Shown piece by piece: positions 33,137 through 42,147 of a stretch of 50,336 nucleotides of DNA. The stretch comes from Clostridiales bacterium (lineage in GTDB: Bacteria; Bacillota; Clostridia; Saccharofermentanales; Saccharofermentanaceae): NCBI GenBank assembly GCA_017551865.1, contig JAFZKB010000011.1, positions 1 through 50,336 of the forward strand, written 5' to 3'. Each line of letters starts with the position of its first letter. Positions within the stretch are counted from its first letter, which is position 1. Below the pieces are notes generated by a model. It worked only from the letters and a program-made list of their open reading frames with translations. It was not told the DNA's origin and did no database searches. The position numbers were made by a program, and so were the translations under genes.

Positions 33137-35899
33137 ATGATCGAAAAGAACGAGCTGGATAAACCGAAACGCAGCAGGGCGAAACGGGATCTGCGTCCGC
33201 TTATCGCATTCGCTTCTGTTTTCATCTCTCTTATCGCGATCTTCTTTTCGACCGGAGTGTCGCCATTTGGCGCAAGAAGTGTCCTGGTGTCGGATCTCTC
33301 CGCACAGTATGCGCCGTACCTGGTGACGATGAGGAACAAGCTCCTTACCGGAACTTCTCTTGGATATTCTTTCGAGATCGGCATGGGCAAAAATCTCCTG
33401 GGAATCATCGCCTATTACACGGCAAGTCCCCTGAACCTGCTGACGCTTTTGTTCCCGGTGTCGAAGATCTCAGATGCGATCGTCCTGATCATCATGCTGA
33501 AACTGTCGTTTGCGGGCGCTTTCATGACGTGGCTGCTCGACTGTAAGTTTAAATCGGAGACGAAGATGAGCATCCTGTTCGGCATGACCTATGCGCTGTG
33601 CTCCTTTTCGATGTCCTTCATCTTCAATTTCATCTGGCTCGACGGTTTTGCGCTGCTTCCGCTCCTGATCCTTTGTGTCGAAAAGATCCTGGAGAATACG
33701 AAGCATGCATGGAAACTCCTTGTCGTGCTGGTGGTCCTCTTCGCATCGAACTACTATATCGCTTATATGGTCGGCATTTTCTCGTTCTTCTATCTGCTCG
33801 GACGAATCGAGTACATAAAGAACGTAAGTAAAGAAAATGGCCGCGCGCCGGCGGGAAAGACTGTGGGGATCTTCCTTCTGGCTGCACTTTGTGCGGCGAT
33901 GGTGTGTGCCGTTCTTCTTCTGCCGGCCGGCCTGGATACGATCCGGAACGCGGACAATTCTTCACAGTTTAAAATGACGATGGATCCGAATTTCCCTGCG
34001 GTAAAGCTCCTGTCCCAGATTTTCCTCGGAAAGCTTACAGATATCACGACGAACCTTCCGTTCATCTACTCGAGCCTTCTCGTGCTGATACTGCTTTTGC
34101 TCTTCTTCCGGAATCCCAAAATAGAAAGAGCGCTGAAGATCCGTGCGGGGATCGCTCTTTCCCTCGGCGTGATCTCCTTTCTCATGCCGCTCATTAACAT
34201 GGCCTGGCAGCTCTTCGATGATCCGAACTGGTTTTTATACCGCTATTCCTTCCTCTTCATCTTCGGTACGATCCTCATCGCGTTTTATTCTTTCCTGCAT
34301 CTGAAGACCTTGCGATGCAAGGACTTTCTGGTCGTGTCGGGGATTCTTTTCCTGCTGCTTCTGATCTCGGAACGCTTTGGCGGAGCGGGAGAGGGCGAAT
34401 CCATGTATTTTCAGAACCTTCTGGTCTTATCGCTCCTTATGGTCTGCCTCTTCGGCATGACGAAGGAGAAATGGCCGGAGTCGCTTTCGAACCTCAAGAG
34501 GTGGGGGAGCGGGATCCTGGTACCGATCGTTGTGGTTGAGATCGTGTTCCTCGCGCCGAAAGTCACGGTGGGCGCGATCTGGAACGATACTCAGGAAGCA
34601 AAGTCTTTTTCTTCGGAGATAAATGAACTTGCGGAACTGACTTCGGAGATCGACCGGACTTCCGGCTACCGGCTCGAACAGGGAGGTACGCTCTCTGATA
34701 ATATCGACTCCCTGAGCCTTTCGTCCTATACGGATACTCCCGGCATCGGCGCTTTCTGCTCGATGTCGAACAAGACCCAGCACCGCTTCCTCAAGCAGCT
34801 CGGGTACTGCACGAACTTTAATTATTTCTCTGTTGAGCATAGAAACGTTAACCTTCCGGCGGATTCGATCCTCGGCATCCGATACATCGTCTCCTCGAAA
34901 AGTGAAGTCAGCGGACTTAACTATCTGCGGACTTTCGGAAGATATTCTCTTTTTGAAAATCCTTATTCCGTGAATTTGGTCTTCCTCGCGGAGCCCGAAG
35001 CACCGGACTTTGACGGGTATGTGCTGGAAAAAGAAGGGAAGGGGAAAGACTATTTTTCCTTTCAGGAGAAATGGATGAGCTCACTTTCCGGGATCGATGC
35101 CGAAAACGTCTTTACGACCACGCCGATCGAATGGGAAGTTATCAACGCCGAGCGGTCTTCGGGGCAGATCGAGAATGTGATCCTCGAATATGACCGGGAA
35201 AAAGACGGGCTCGACCTCGAAAATATTGAAAAAGGCTCGAAAGAACTGGATCTTTATCTGCGGACGAATGAGAAATCACCGATCGTGCTGCGCGGATCAT
35301 TTACGACCGGAAAAGACTCACCGGTGTACCTTTCGATCCCGTTCCTCATGCGAGGCGCACCGATTTCAGTCTATTGCAACGGAAAGCGCATCTATAAAGA
35401 GGAGTCTTCGTCCTATTATTCGGTCATCCTCGATACGGGCGTCCACACATCCGGCGAGAAGCTTGACTTCGAGATCCGCTGCGATGACGGTATGTTCGCT
35501 TCGTTTACGCCTCTTGTTGGTGTGCTGGATACGGACGAACTGAAGAAGCAGACGGATAGTCTTAAGACCGGCATCTCGGGCCTTTCGGTCTCCGATGGAA
35601 AAGTAACGTTCACGGCAGCTTCGGACCGTGCCCGTACCCTGATCGCGACGATCCCGTATGAAGAGGGATGGACGGCTTATGTGGACGGGAAAAAGACGAA
35701 GATTTCTTCCTATCAGGACGCGTTCCTCTGCCTTCCCCTTGATTCCGGAACGCATGAGGTGGAACTGAAGTTTACTCCCCCTGCCGCGCCGATTGGTGTT
35801 ATAATCAGTGCGACAGGTGTGATTCTTAGTCTTGGCGTGGTTCTCTTTACGCGGAAGAATAAGAAAGAAAACGACTGTGCAGAGGGAGATAAGGTATGA
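33137..35899 (+). CDS. YfhO-family membrane protein (GT-C-type glycosyltransferase), copy 1
   Basis: 920 residues. About a dozen or more membrane segments fill residues 20-480, then a large extracellular domain (about 490-880) and a final membrane segment before a basic tail. The first outer loop has VLVSDLSAQYAPYL with the acidic residue that is catalytic in GT-C enzymes. The C-terminal signature ATIPYEEGWTAYVDGKKT is typical of YfhO. Such proteins use an undecaprenyl-phosphate sugar to modify a surface polymer. RBS is TAGGAGT. Its stop overlaps the second copy by 4 nt. Acceptor not known. Confidence 0.88.
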   Translation: MIEKNELDKPKRSRAKRDLRPLIAFASVFISLIAIFFSTGVSPFGARSVLVSDLSAQYAPYLVTMRNKLLTGTSLGYSFEIGMGKNLLGIIAYYTASPLNLLTLLFPVSKISDAIVLIIMLKLSFAGAFMTWLLDCKFKSETKMSILFGMTYALCSFSMSFIFNFIWLDGFALLPLLILCVEKILENTKHAWKLLVVLVVLFASNYYIAYMVGIFSFFYLLGRIEYIKNVSKENGRAPAGKTVGIFLLAALCAAMVCAVLLLPAGLDTIRNADNSSQFKMTMDPNFPAVKLLSQIFLGKLTDITTNLPFIYSSLLVLILLLLFFRNPKIERALKIRAGIALSLGVISFLMPLINMAWQLFDDPNWFLYRYSFLFIFGTILIAFYSFLHLKTLRCKDFLVVSGILFLLLLISERFGGAGEGESMYFQNLLVLSLLMVCLFGMTKEKWPESLSNLKRWGSGILVPIVVVEIVFLAPKVTVGAIWNDTQEAKSFSSEINELAELTSEIDRTSGYRLEQGGTLSDNIDSLSLSSYTDTPGIGAFCSMSNKTQHRFLKQLGYCTNFNYFSVEHRNVNLPADSILGIRYIVSSKSEVSGLNYLRTFGRYSLFENPYSVNLVFLAEPEAPDFDGYVLEKEGKGKDYFSFQEKWMSSLSGIDAENVFTTTPIEWEVINAERSSGQIENVILEYDREKDGLDLENIEKGSKELDLYLRTNEKSPIVLRGSFTTGKDSPVYLSIPFLMRGAPISVYCNGKRIYKEESSSYYSVILDTGVHTSGEKLDFEIRCDDGMFASFTPLVGVLDTDELKKQTDSLKTGISGLSVSDGKVTFTAASDRARTLIATIPYEEGWTAYVDGKKTKISSYQDAFLCLPLDSGTHEVELKFTPPAAPIGVIISATGVILSLGVVLFTRKNKKENDCAEGDKV

Positions 35900-38679
35900 T
35901 CGAGAAGACTTCACTTGAGAAGAAGCGGAACAGTAGTATCGATCTGCGCCCGCTCTTTGCATTTTTTCTGACATTTATTGCGATGACATCGGTATTTGCC
36001 ATCAATCAGATCATCCCGTTTGGCGCGCGAAATGTACTGACATCCGACCTCGGGGCCCAGTATGGCCCGTATCTGCTCGGACTTCGTCAGGCACTTACCA
36101 GCGGGGAATCACTGCTTTATAACCGGAGCCTGGGACTGGGCGGGAATACACTGGGTGTGTTTGCCTACTATCTTTCCAGCCCGTTAAACTTCCTCGTATT
36201 TTTCTTCCCGAGCAAGAACCTGCAGGAGCTGATCACGCTGCTGATCATGCTGAAACTGTCGTTCGCGGGCGCTTTCATGACATGGCTCCTCGACAGGAAA
36301 TTCCAGACCAAGGATAAGATGACGATCCTTTTCGGCATGATGTATCCGCTCTGTTCTTTCGCCATCGTATTCATGTTCAACATCATGTGGCTCGATGGAT
36401 TCGCGATCCTGCCACTGCTGATCCTTCTTACCGAAAAGATCGTGGAGAAAAAGAAGGCGTGGCCGGCGCTTACGCTCGTTCTTTTCATACTCTTCGTATC
36501 CGGCTACTACATGGCCTACATGGTTGGTATCTTCTCTTTCATTTACCTTCTGAGCTACATGGGCTATCGGGGGGGATTCTCAAACGAGAAGAAAAAGGAA
36601 GGCGGCAAGACCGTCGGCTTTTTCATCCTGTCGGCCGTGACGGCGGCACTCATGAGCGCCTGTATCCTGGTCCCGGCGGGACTGAATACGCTCGGGAATC
36701 CGGACTTTACCATCAACGACGGCGGACTCAGCATGAATCCCGAATTCAGCCTGGTCGCGTTTTTTGATCAGCTGGTGGAAAAGAGGGTCGGCGATCTTTC
36801 CAATAACCTGCCGCTCGTTTTCTGCGGCATTCCGGTGCTGTTCCTCTGTATCCTTTTCTTCCTGAATCCGAAGATCAAAAAGAACCTGAAGATCGCCATT
36901 GCCGTGGCTTTCGGGAGCGGGATCCTGTGTTTCCATTTCCCGCTTTTCAATCGCGTATGGCATCTTTTTGACGATCCGAACTGGTTCAATTTCAGATATT
37001 CCTATTTATTCTCCTTTGTCATGATCCTCGTGGCCTTCTATTCGTATCTTCACATGGAGGGCGCGACCAAGAAGAATTTCTTTACGGCGCTGGGCATCGT
37101 CGGCGGAATTGCCGTGATCTCCCAGAGCTTCGGCAACATGGCCAAAGAGGACAATTCCTTCTTTGCCACGATCCTTTTTGCCGTGCTGGTCTGCCTGCTC
37201 CTTTACGGGAAGATCCTGCCGAAGTGGCCGGATGTGATCTATAACCTTAAACGTCTGGGAACGGTATTCCTCGTATGCGTCATCGTCATCGAGGTAGTTC
37301 TTTTCAATCCGAGATGCTATATGCCGGATGTTTTCGCCGGGATCGAGGATGCGCCGGAGTTTGCCGTCATGGTCGAAGAACTCGGGGAACTGTCCGATAA
37401 GATCGAGGATCAGGACTGGTTCCGCACGGAGATCCATAAGCCCTGGCACTACCTGGTAGATGCCAACAACCTGCCTTTCTACACAGGAAGAGAGAGCATC
37501 TCCATCTTCGCCTCCATGGCGAACAAGCAGACGAACCATTTTCTGAAGCAGCTGGGATATAACTCGAACTACAACTACTTTTCTCTGCTGCATATGAATT
37601 CCATCCTGCCGGCGGACTCGATCCTCGGCGTCCGTTATTACATCACGACGGATCACAGTGTCAAAGAACTGTCGTATAAGACGGCGGTTTCAGAGTACTA
37701 TCTCTATGAAAACCCGTATGCCATGCCGGCCGCGATGCTGGCGAAGAAGGGTTCCCTGAGCTTCGACGGTTTTGCACTGGAAAAGGACGAGGTAAAGAAG
37801 GACTACTTTACGTTCCAGGGAAACTGGATCTCTTCGCTTTCGGGTCTTCCGGCCGACGATATCTACGATACTTTCACTTCGGAGTGGGAAGTCTTCAACG
37901 GACAGAAGACGGACATCCCGCCGGAAGGGAATATCACGAGAGGCGACAGGCTTGATAACTCGCTTTCCCAGGAGTCGAAGAACAAGGAAGCCAAAGATCT
38001 GATCTTCTACCTGAGAAATAACGATAAGGCGCCGATGGTCCTTCGTACGACCATCACCGCACAGAAGAAGGGCGCGATCTATTTCTGTGTACCGTACCTG
38101 TATCTGCAGTGTGTCACAGACCTTTATGTTAACGGATTAAAGATCGCAGAGACGGATTCCAACTCGTACTACAGCCAGATCTACGATCTCGGCTACTTCA
38201 ATGAGGGAGATGAGGTGAAGGTCGAGCTGCGCGTCAAAGAAGATGTGTACGGATCTTTCCCGCCGATATTCGCATATCTCGATCCGACAGCGATCGCCCC
38301 GCACACGGAAGCTCTTTCGGAGGGCGTGAAGAATGTGACCGTTAAGAATGGACACTATGAGATCGATGTGGATGCTTCCGAAGATGAGCTCCTGCTGATC
38401 ACGGCTCCTTATGAAAAGGGCTGGAAGGCGTATGTCGATGGAAAAGAAACGGAGATCATTGCATATCAGGATGCACTCCTGAGCGTTGAACCCGGTGCCG
38501 GATCCCATCACGTGGAACTTCGTTTCACGCCTCCGGGCTGGAATGCGGGACTTGTGGCAAGCGGCCTCGGCCTTTTGATCTTCGCCGCGGTAACGGTCAT
38601 GATACTTCGCAAAAAGAAAAATACAACTGAGAAAAATGATGTGATTGCATCCAATGAGAATGAGGAAAGGGAGGAATGA
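35896..38679 (+). CDS. YfhO-family membrane protein (GT-C-type glycosyltransferase), copy 2
   Basis: 927 residues, paralog of the preceding gene over its full length with the same topology. Matching landmarks: VLTSDLGAQYGPYLLGLRQAL in the first loop, LIMLKLSFAGAFMTWLLD, FDDPNWF, PADSILGVRYYI and the C-terminal TAPYEKGWKAYVDGKET. The extracellular domains differ more than the membrane cores, so the two copies probably act on different acceptors or sites. Starts by ATGA overlap; the end lies 2 nt before the phosphoglucomutase gene. Confidence 0.88.
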   Translation: MIEKTSLEKKRNSSIDLRPLFAFFLTFIAMTSVFAINQIIPFGARNVLTSDLGAQYGPYLLGLRQALTSGESLLYNRSLGLGGNTLGVFAYYLSSPLNFLVFFFPSKNLQELITLLIMLKLSFAGAFMTWLLDRKFQTKDKMTILFGMMYPLCSFAIVFMFNIMWLDGFAILPLLILLTEKIVEKKKAWPALTLVLFILFVSGYYMAYMVGIFSFIYLLSYMGYRGGFSNEKKKEGGKTVGFFILSAVTAALMSACILVPAGLNTLGNPDFTINDGGLSMNPEFSLVAFFDQLVEKRVGDLSNNLPLVFCGIPVLFLCILFFLNPKIKKNLKIAIAVAFGSGILCFHFPLFNRVWHLFDDPNWFNFRYSYLFSFVMILVAFYSYLHMEGATKKNFFTALGIVGGIAVISQSFGNMAKEDNSFFATILFAVLVCLLLYGKILPKWPDVIYNLKRLGTVFLVCVIVIEVVLFNPRCYMPDVFAGIEDAPEFAVMVEELGELSDKIEDQDWFRTEIHKPWHYLVDANNLPFYTGRESISIFASMANKQTNHFLKQLGYNSNYNYFSLLHMNSILPADSILGVRYYITTDHSVKELSYKTAVSEYYLYENPYAMPAAMLAKKGSLSFDGFALEKDEVKKDYFTFQGNWISSLSGLPADDIYDTFTSEWEVFNGQKTDIPPEGNITRGDRLDNSLSQESKNKEAKDLIFYLRNNDKAPMVLRTTITAQKKGAIYFCVPYLYLQCVTDLYVNGLKIAETDSNSYYSQIYDLGYFNEGDEVKVELRVKEDVYGSFPPIFAYLDPTAIAPHTEALSEGVKNVTVKNGHYEIDVDASEDELLLITAPYEKGWKAYVDGKETEIIAYQDALLSVEPGAGSHHVELRFTPPGWNAGLVASGLGLLIFAAVTVMILRKKKNTTEKNDVIASNENEEREE

Positions 38680-38681
38680 TC

Positions 38682-40466
38682 ATGAACATTGAAGAACTGT
38701 ACAAATTATGGAGTGAGGATCCGTATTTTGATGAGCAGACCCGAAAGGAGCTTCTGGCGATCCGTGATGACAAGAAGGAGATCGAGGAGAGATTCTATAG
38801 AGACCTCGAGTTCGGAACCGCCGGACTTCGCGGCATCCTGGGCGCCGGGACGAACCGCATGAATATGTATATCGTGTCCAGAGCTTCTGCCGGACTTGGA
38901 AAGTATATCGTAAGCGAAGGCGAGGAGGCCATGAAGCGCGGTGTCGTTATCTCTTACGATTCCCGTCACTACTCTCCGGAGTTTGCGGAGATCACCGCAA
39001 GAACGCTGACCGCTATGGGCATCCGCGTATATCTTTCGGACGAGCTCCGTCCGGTACCGATGCTCTCTTACTCGGTACGCTACCATAAGGCTTTTGCCGG
39101 TGTCATGATCACCGCCAGCCACAACCCGGCCAAGTATAACGGCTATAAGGTATATGGCGAGGACGGCGGACAGGTACCGCCGGAGGCTGCATCGAAGATC
39201 CTCTCCTTCATTGAAGGGATCGAGGATATCCGCACAGTGAAAGCGGACAGTCTCGAGGACGCCAAGGCCAAGGGCCTTCTGACCTACTGGGGCGAAGAAG
39301 TCGATATCGCCTATACCGATATGCTCGATAAACTGGTCATTGACCGTCATGCGATCCTCAATCAGAAGGATATGTCTATCGTCTATACACCGCTTCACGG
39401 TTCCGGAAATAAACCGGTACGCCGTATTCTTGAAAAGATCGGTCTGAAGAATGTCCATATTGTAAAAGAACAGGAGCTTCCGGACGGCAGCTTCCCGACA
39501 GTTGAGGTGCCGAACCCGGAAAACCCGGCGGCTCTCTCTATGGCGATCGACCTTGCTAAGAAGGTGGATGCGGATCTCGTTATCGGCACCGACCCGGACA
39601 GCGACCGAATCGGCATCGCCGTCAGAACGAAGGTCGATGGAAATGAGACCTATGTGCCGTTCTCCGGAAACCAAGTAGGGGTCATGCTCCTCGACTACAT
39701 CCTCGACTCGAAAAAGAGTGCGGGCACACTTCCGGAGGGGTCTTTTGCCGTAACGACGATCGTTTCCAGCAAACTTGCCGGAGCGATCTGCAAATACTAC
39801 GGCGTAGAGCTTCAGGAAGTTCTTACCGGTTTTAAGTTCATCGGTGAGCGTATCAAGCTCGACGATGAGTTCGGCAGCAAGCACTTCCAGTTTGGCTTTG
39901 AAGAGAGCTACGGTTATCTTTCGGGCCTCGACGTACGTGATAAGGACGCAGTTGTTGCCGCGATGCTCATTGCCGGCATGTATGCGCAGTCCAGAGAGCG
40001 CGGCCAGTCCCTGACCGACCGTCTCGAGAGCATCTACGAGCGCTTCGGGTACGGATTTGAAGAGACGGTTTCGATCACACTCGAAGGTAAAGAAGGTATC
40101 GAGAAGATTGCCGGCGCGATGGTCTCCCTTCGTGAGGATCTTGAAAACTGCAAGAATATCGAGGATGCAAAGAAGCTTTTAAGCGGAGCTCCTGTCGTAG
40201 CCGTCCGCGACTACCAGAAGTCGAAGAGATATGTATTTACAGAGTCCGGAATTGAAGTCGAGCCGATCGATCTTCCGGTCTCCAATGTTCTTCTTTATGA
40301 ACTCGGCGGAGATAAGGGACTCGACTGGGCCTGCGCCCGTCCGTCCGGAACCGAGCCGAAGCTGAAGATCTACTTCGGAATTTATGGCAACACCCGTCAG
40401 GGATCGTCCGATAAACTGGCTGAAACCAAGGAGAAAGTTACTTCGAGCGTCAAAGCAAAGCTCTGA
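38682..40466 (+). CDS. phosphoglucomutase / phosphomannomutase
   Basis: 594 residues, alpha-D-phosphohexomutase family, long PgcA-like form. Phosphoserine loop GVMITASHNPAKYNGYKVYG (about 145), metal loop GTDPDSDRIGIA (about 300), sugar loop GFEESYGYL (about 405) and phosphate loop RPSGTEPKLK (about 555) are all intact. I prefer ATG 38682 because AGGGAGG ends 7 nt upstream; ATG 38676 is 1 nt from it. It would supply glucose 1-phosphate for UDP-glucose, which fits the glycosylation genes in front of it. Confidence 0.93.
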   Translation: MNIEELYKLWSEDPYFDEQTRKELLAIRDDKKEIEERFYRDLEFGTAGLRGILGAGTNRMNMYIVSRASAGLGKYIVSEGEEAMKRGVVISYDSRHYSPEFAEITARTLTAMGIRVYLSDELRPVPMLSYSVRYHKAFAGVMITASHNPAKYNGYKVYGEDGGQVPPEAASKILSFIEGIEDIRTVKADSLEDAKAKGLLTYWGEEVDIAYTDMLDKLVIDRHAILNQKDMSIVYTPLHGSGNKPVRRILEKIGLKNVHIVKEQELPDGSFPTVEVPNPENPAALSMAIDLAKKVDADLVIGTDPDSDRIGIAVRTKVDGNETYVPFSGNQVGVMLLDYILDSKKSAGTLPEGSFAVTTIVSSKLAGAICKYYGVELQEVLTGFKFIGERIKLDDEFGSKHFQFGFEESYGYLSGLDVRDKDAVVAAMLIAGMYAQSRERGQSLTDRLESIYERFGYGFEETVSITLEGKEGIEKIAGAMVSLREDLENCKNIEDAKKLLSGAPVVAVRDYQKSKRYVFTESGIEVEPIDLPVSNVLLYELGGDKGLDWACARPSGTEPKLKIYFGIYGNTRQGSSDKLAETKEKVTSSVKAKL

Positions 40467-40501
40467 GATCTCCAGGAAAACTGAAATAAAACCGTAAAAA
40501 T

Positions 40502-40540
40502 GCGGCGTCTGTAAGCGTATGCTAACTGACGCCGCTTTTT
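40502..40540 (+). terminator. intrinsic terminator after phosphoglucomutase gene
   Basis: GCGGCGTC (40502-40509) pairs with GACGCCGC (40528-40535), with a small AGC/GCT stem in the loop, then five T. Confidence 0.92.
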
Positions 40541-40599
40541 GTCAAATGCGAAGAAAAACATAGAATTTCCACCTGAATCGGTTTAATTGTGGCGGAAAT

Positions 40600-40634
40600 G
40601 TGACAAACTTCTTAATTTTCCACAGAATTGTCAC
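40600..40634. other. inverted repeat GTGACAA...TTGTCAC upstream of unknown gene
   Basis: Seven-base arms at 40600-40606 and 40628-40634, about 80-115 nt before the start at 40716. The arms are flanked by A/T runs that extend the symmetry with one mismatch. It may be an operator; no clear promoter could be placed next to it. Confidence 0.4.
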
Positions 40635-40715
40635 TTTTCAGAGCCTTGAAAGTCTTTTTTTCGTTTTCGTTTGATGTTATTCTCGGGGTGAATTCTAGTA
40701 GGAGGAGTATGCGAA

Positions 40716-41072
40716 ATGACGGCAAACGAGTGTCTGATCAAATTTAATTCGATCAAAGAGTGCCTTTCCGATGTACTGTGGATGTATTTTGAGATCCAGT
40801 CCGCGGACAATGAGCAGGTCGTCCTTGTCGGCAGACCGGACGAGTTCGCAGATCCGGTTCTGGAGATCGTCTTCATGCAGCCGTTCATGATTTCCTGCCC
40901 GATGAGATTCACCTATGAGGGTGGGGACTTTATCGGTCTGGCTCCGCAGGAGGAATTCTACCAGATGAACGAGAGATACCACATCGGTCAGGGATATCAC
41001 ATCTTCAAGATCAAGGTGGAAAACAGAAGATTCTTCATCATCGCAAGATCGATGCACGTATCGATCCGCTGA
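40716..41072 (+). CDS. small protein of unknown function
   Basis: 118 residues, no signal peptide and no membrane segment, acidic N-terminal half. I do not recognise a family. It alternates short hydrophobic strands (VLWMYFEIQ, PVLEIVFM, YHIFKIKVENRRFFIIA), which suggests a small beta-rich or alpha/beta cytoplasmic fold. The start is well supported: AGGAGGAG lies 7-14 nt upstream. It stands alone between a terminator and the convergent HAD gene, with only 28 nt between the two stops and no T-run between them. Confidence 0.75.
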   Translation: MTANECLIKFNSIKECLSDVLWMYFEIQSADNEQVVLVGRPDEFADPVLEIVFMQPFMISCPMRFTYEGGDFIGLAPQEEFYQMNERYHIGQGYHIFKIKVENRRFFIIARSMHVSIR

Positions 41073-41100
41073 GGAAGTTTCCTATTACAACTGAAAATGC

Positions 41101-41895
41101 TTAGAGAAGATGGCGGATCGCGTAAGCGACTCCGTCATCTTTGCAGTTACGGGTCACGATCGAAGCATATTTCTTCGTCTCCTCCGAGGCGTTTCCCATG
41201 GCGACTCCTACGGCGCCGCAGGTGAACATGCTGATGTCGTTTTCGTTGTCGCCGAAGCAGTACACGGAAGAAAGCGGCACCTGAAGATACTCCGCTAATG
41301 CGACCACGGCATTTCCTTTGGTGGATCCCTTCGCCATGATGTCGATGACATGCGGCATCGAAGAGGTCACTTCCAGATCTTTTTCAGAGGAAAGAGACTT
41401 CGTAAGATCCGAAGTCGGGAAGTACACGAGGACCTTCGTCAGCGCCTTCGGGACCGAGGAAAGGTCCTTTTCGTTCAGAGGGATAAGCGGCGCCCGGATC
41501 TCGGGACGGACTGATTTGTTATAGTTCAGGAAAAAATCCATATGCGTGCTTCCCGGACGGTAGAAGATGCCGTCTTTTCCGTATGCGACGAAATCAAAGC
41601 CCTCGGAGATCAGGCGGTGCATCAGGGAAGAAGCCGAACGTTCGGAAAAACAGGATTCGTAGATTGGCGTTTCGCGCTGATAATCATAGACCTGCGCGCC
41701 GTTACTGGTGATGACCGGAAGGGTAAGACCGAGATCCCCGACGAATTTTCTTACGACGTGAAAAGATCTGCCCGTAGCGATGGAAAACCCGGTATGGCTG
41801 CCTAAAGAGGCGATGGCCTCCATGGTCGCATCCGAGATCTTCCCGCCCGGAGGAAGAAGAGTGTTATCGATATCGCAGACGATCAGTCTATCCAA
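41101..41895 (-). CDS. HAD-superfamily hydrolase, Cof type
   Basis: 264 residues from the preferred start. Motif I CDIDNTLLPPGGK (nucleophile and acid Asp), motif II ATGRS, motif III Lys in the KGNAVV region, motif IV GDNENDISMF. This is the Cof subfamily of small sugar-phosphate or flavin-phosphate phosphatases; substrate unknown. Start choice: TTG 41895 has AGGAG 10 nt upstream and gives the usual short N-terminus before motif I. Alternatives are ATG 41916 and GTG 41955. A possible -10 TACTAT at 41950-41945 would exclude the GTG. Confidence 0.88.
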   Translation of the reverse strand: MDRLIVCDIDNTLLPPGGKISDATMEAIASLGSHTGFSIATGRSFHVVRKFVGDLGLTLPVITSNGAQVYDYQRETPIYESCFSERSASSLMHRLISEGFDFVAYGKDGIFYRPGSTHMDFFLNYNKSVRPEIRAPLIPLNEKDLSSVPKALTKVLVYFPTSDLTKSLSSEKDLEVTSSMPHVIDIMAKGSTKGNAVVALAEYLQVPLSSVYCFGDNENDISMFTCGAVGVAMGNASEETKKYASIVTRNCKDDGVAYAIRHLL

Positions 41896-42068
41896 GAGAG
41901 AAAAGCTCCTTTTCATGGCGTTTTCGGAATAATCCTTCCGTGCTAATAGTAACACGAATCGGAAAAGTTTTGTAAGAAACGCAAAATGTCAAAAGAAACG
42001 CGCTGATTACACAAAAAAAGGAAAGCGATTGTTACATATTTTGTAAGGTAAAAATCCTTGATTTTCTC

Positions 42069-42097
42069 TTGATAGAGTTGTCTGGATATAGTAATAT
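42069..42097 (+). promoter_or_regulatory. promoter of first VanW-domain gene
   Basis: TTGATA (42069-42074), 17-nt spacer, TAATAT (42092-42097). Predicted transcript start near 42104, which rules out a GTG codon at 42106 as the start of the gene. Confidence 0.75.
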
Positions 42098-42147
42098 TTT
42101 ACAGGGTGCATAATTATATAAATAATTCGGGAAGAGGCGTCAGTGAC

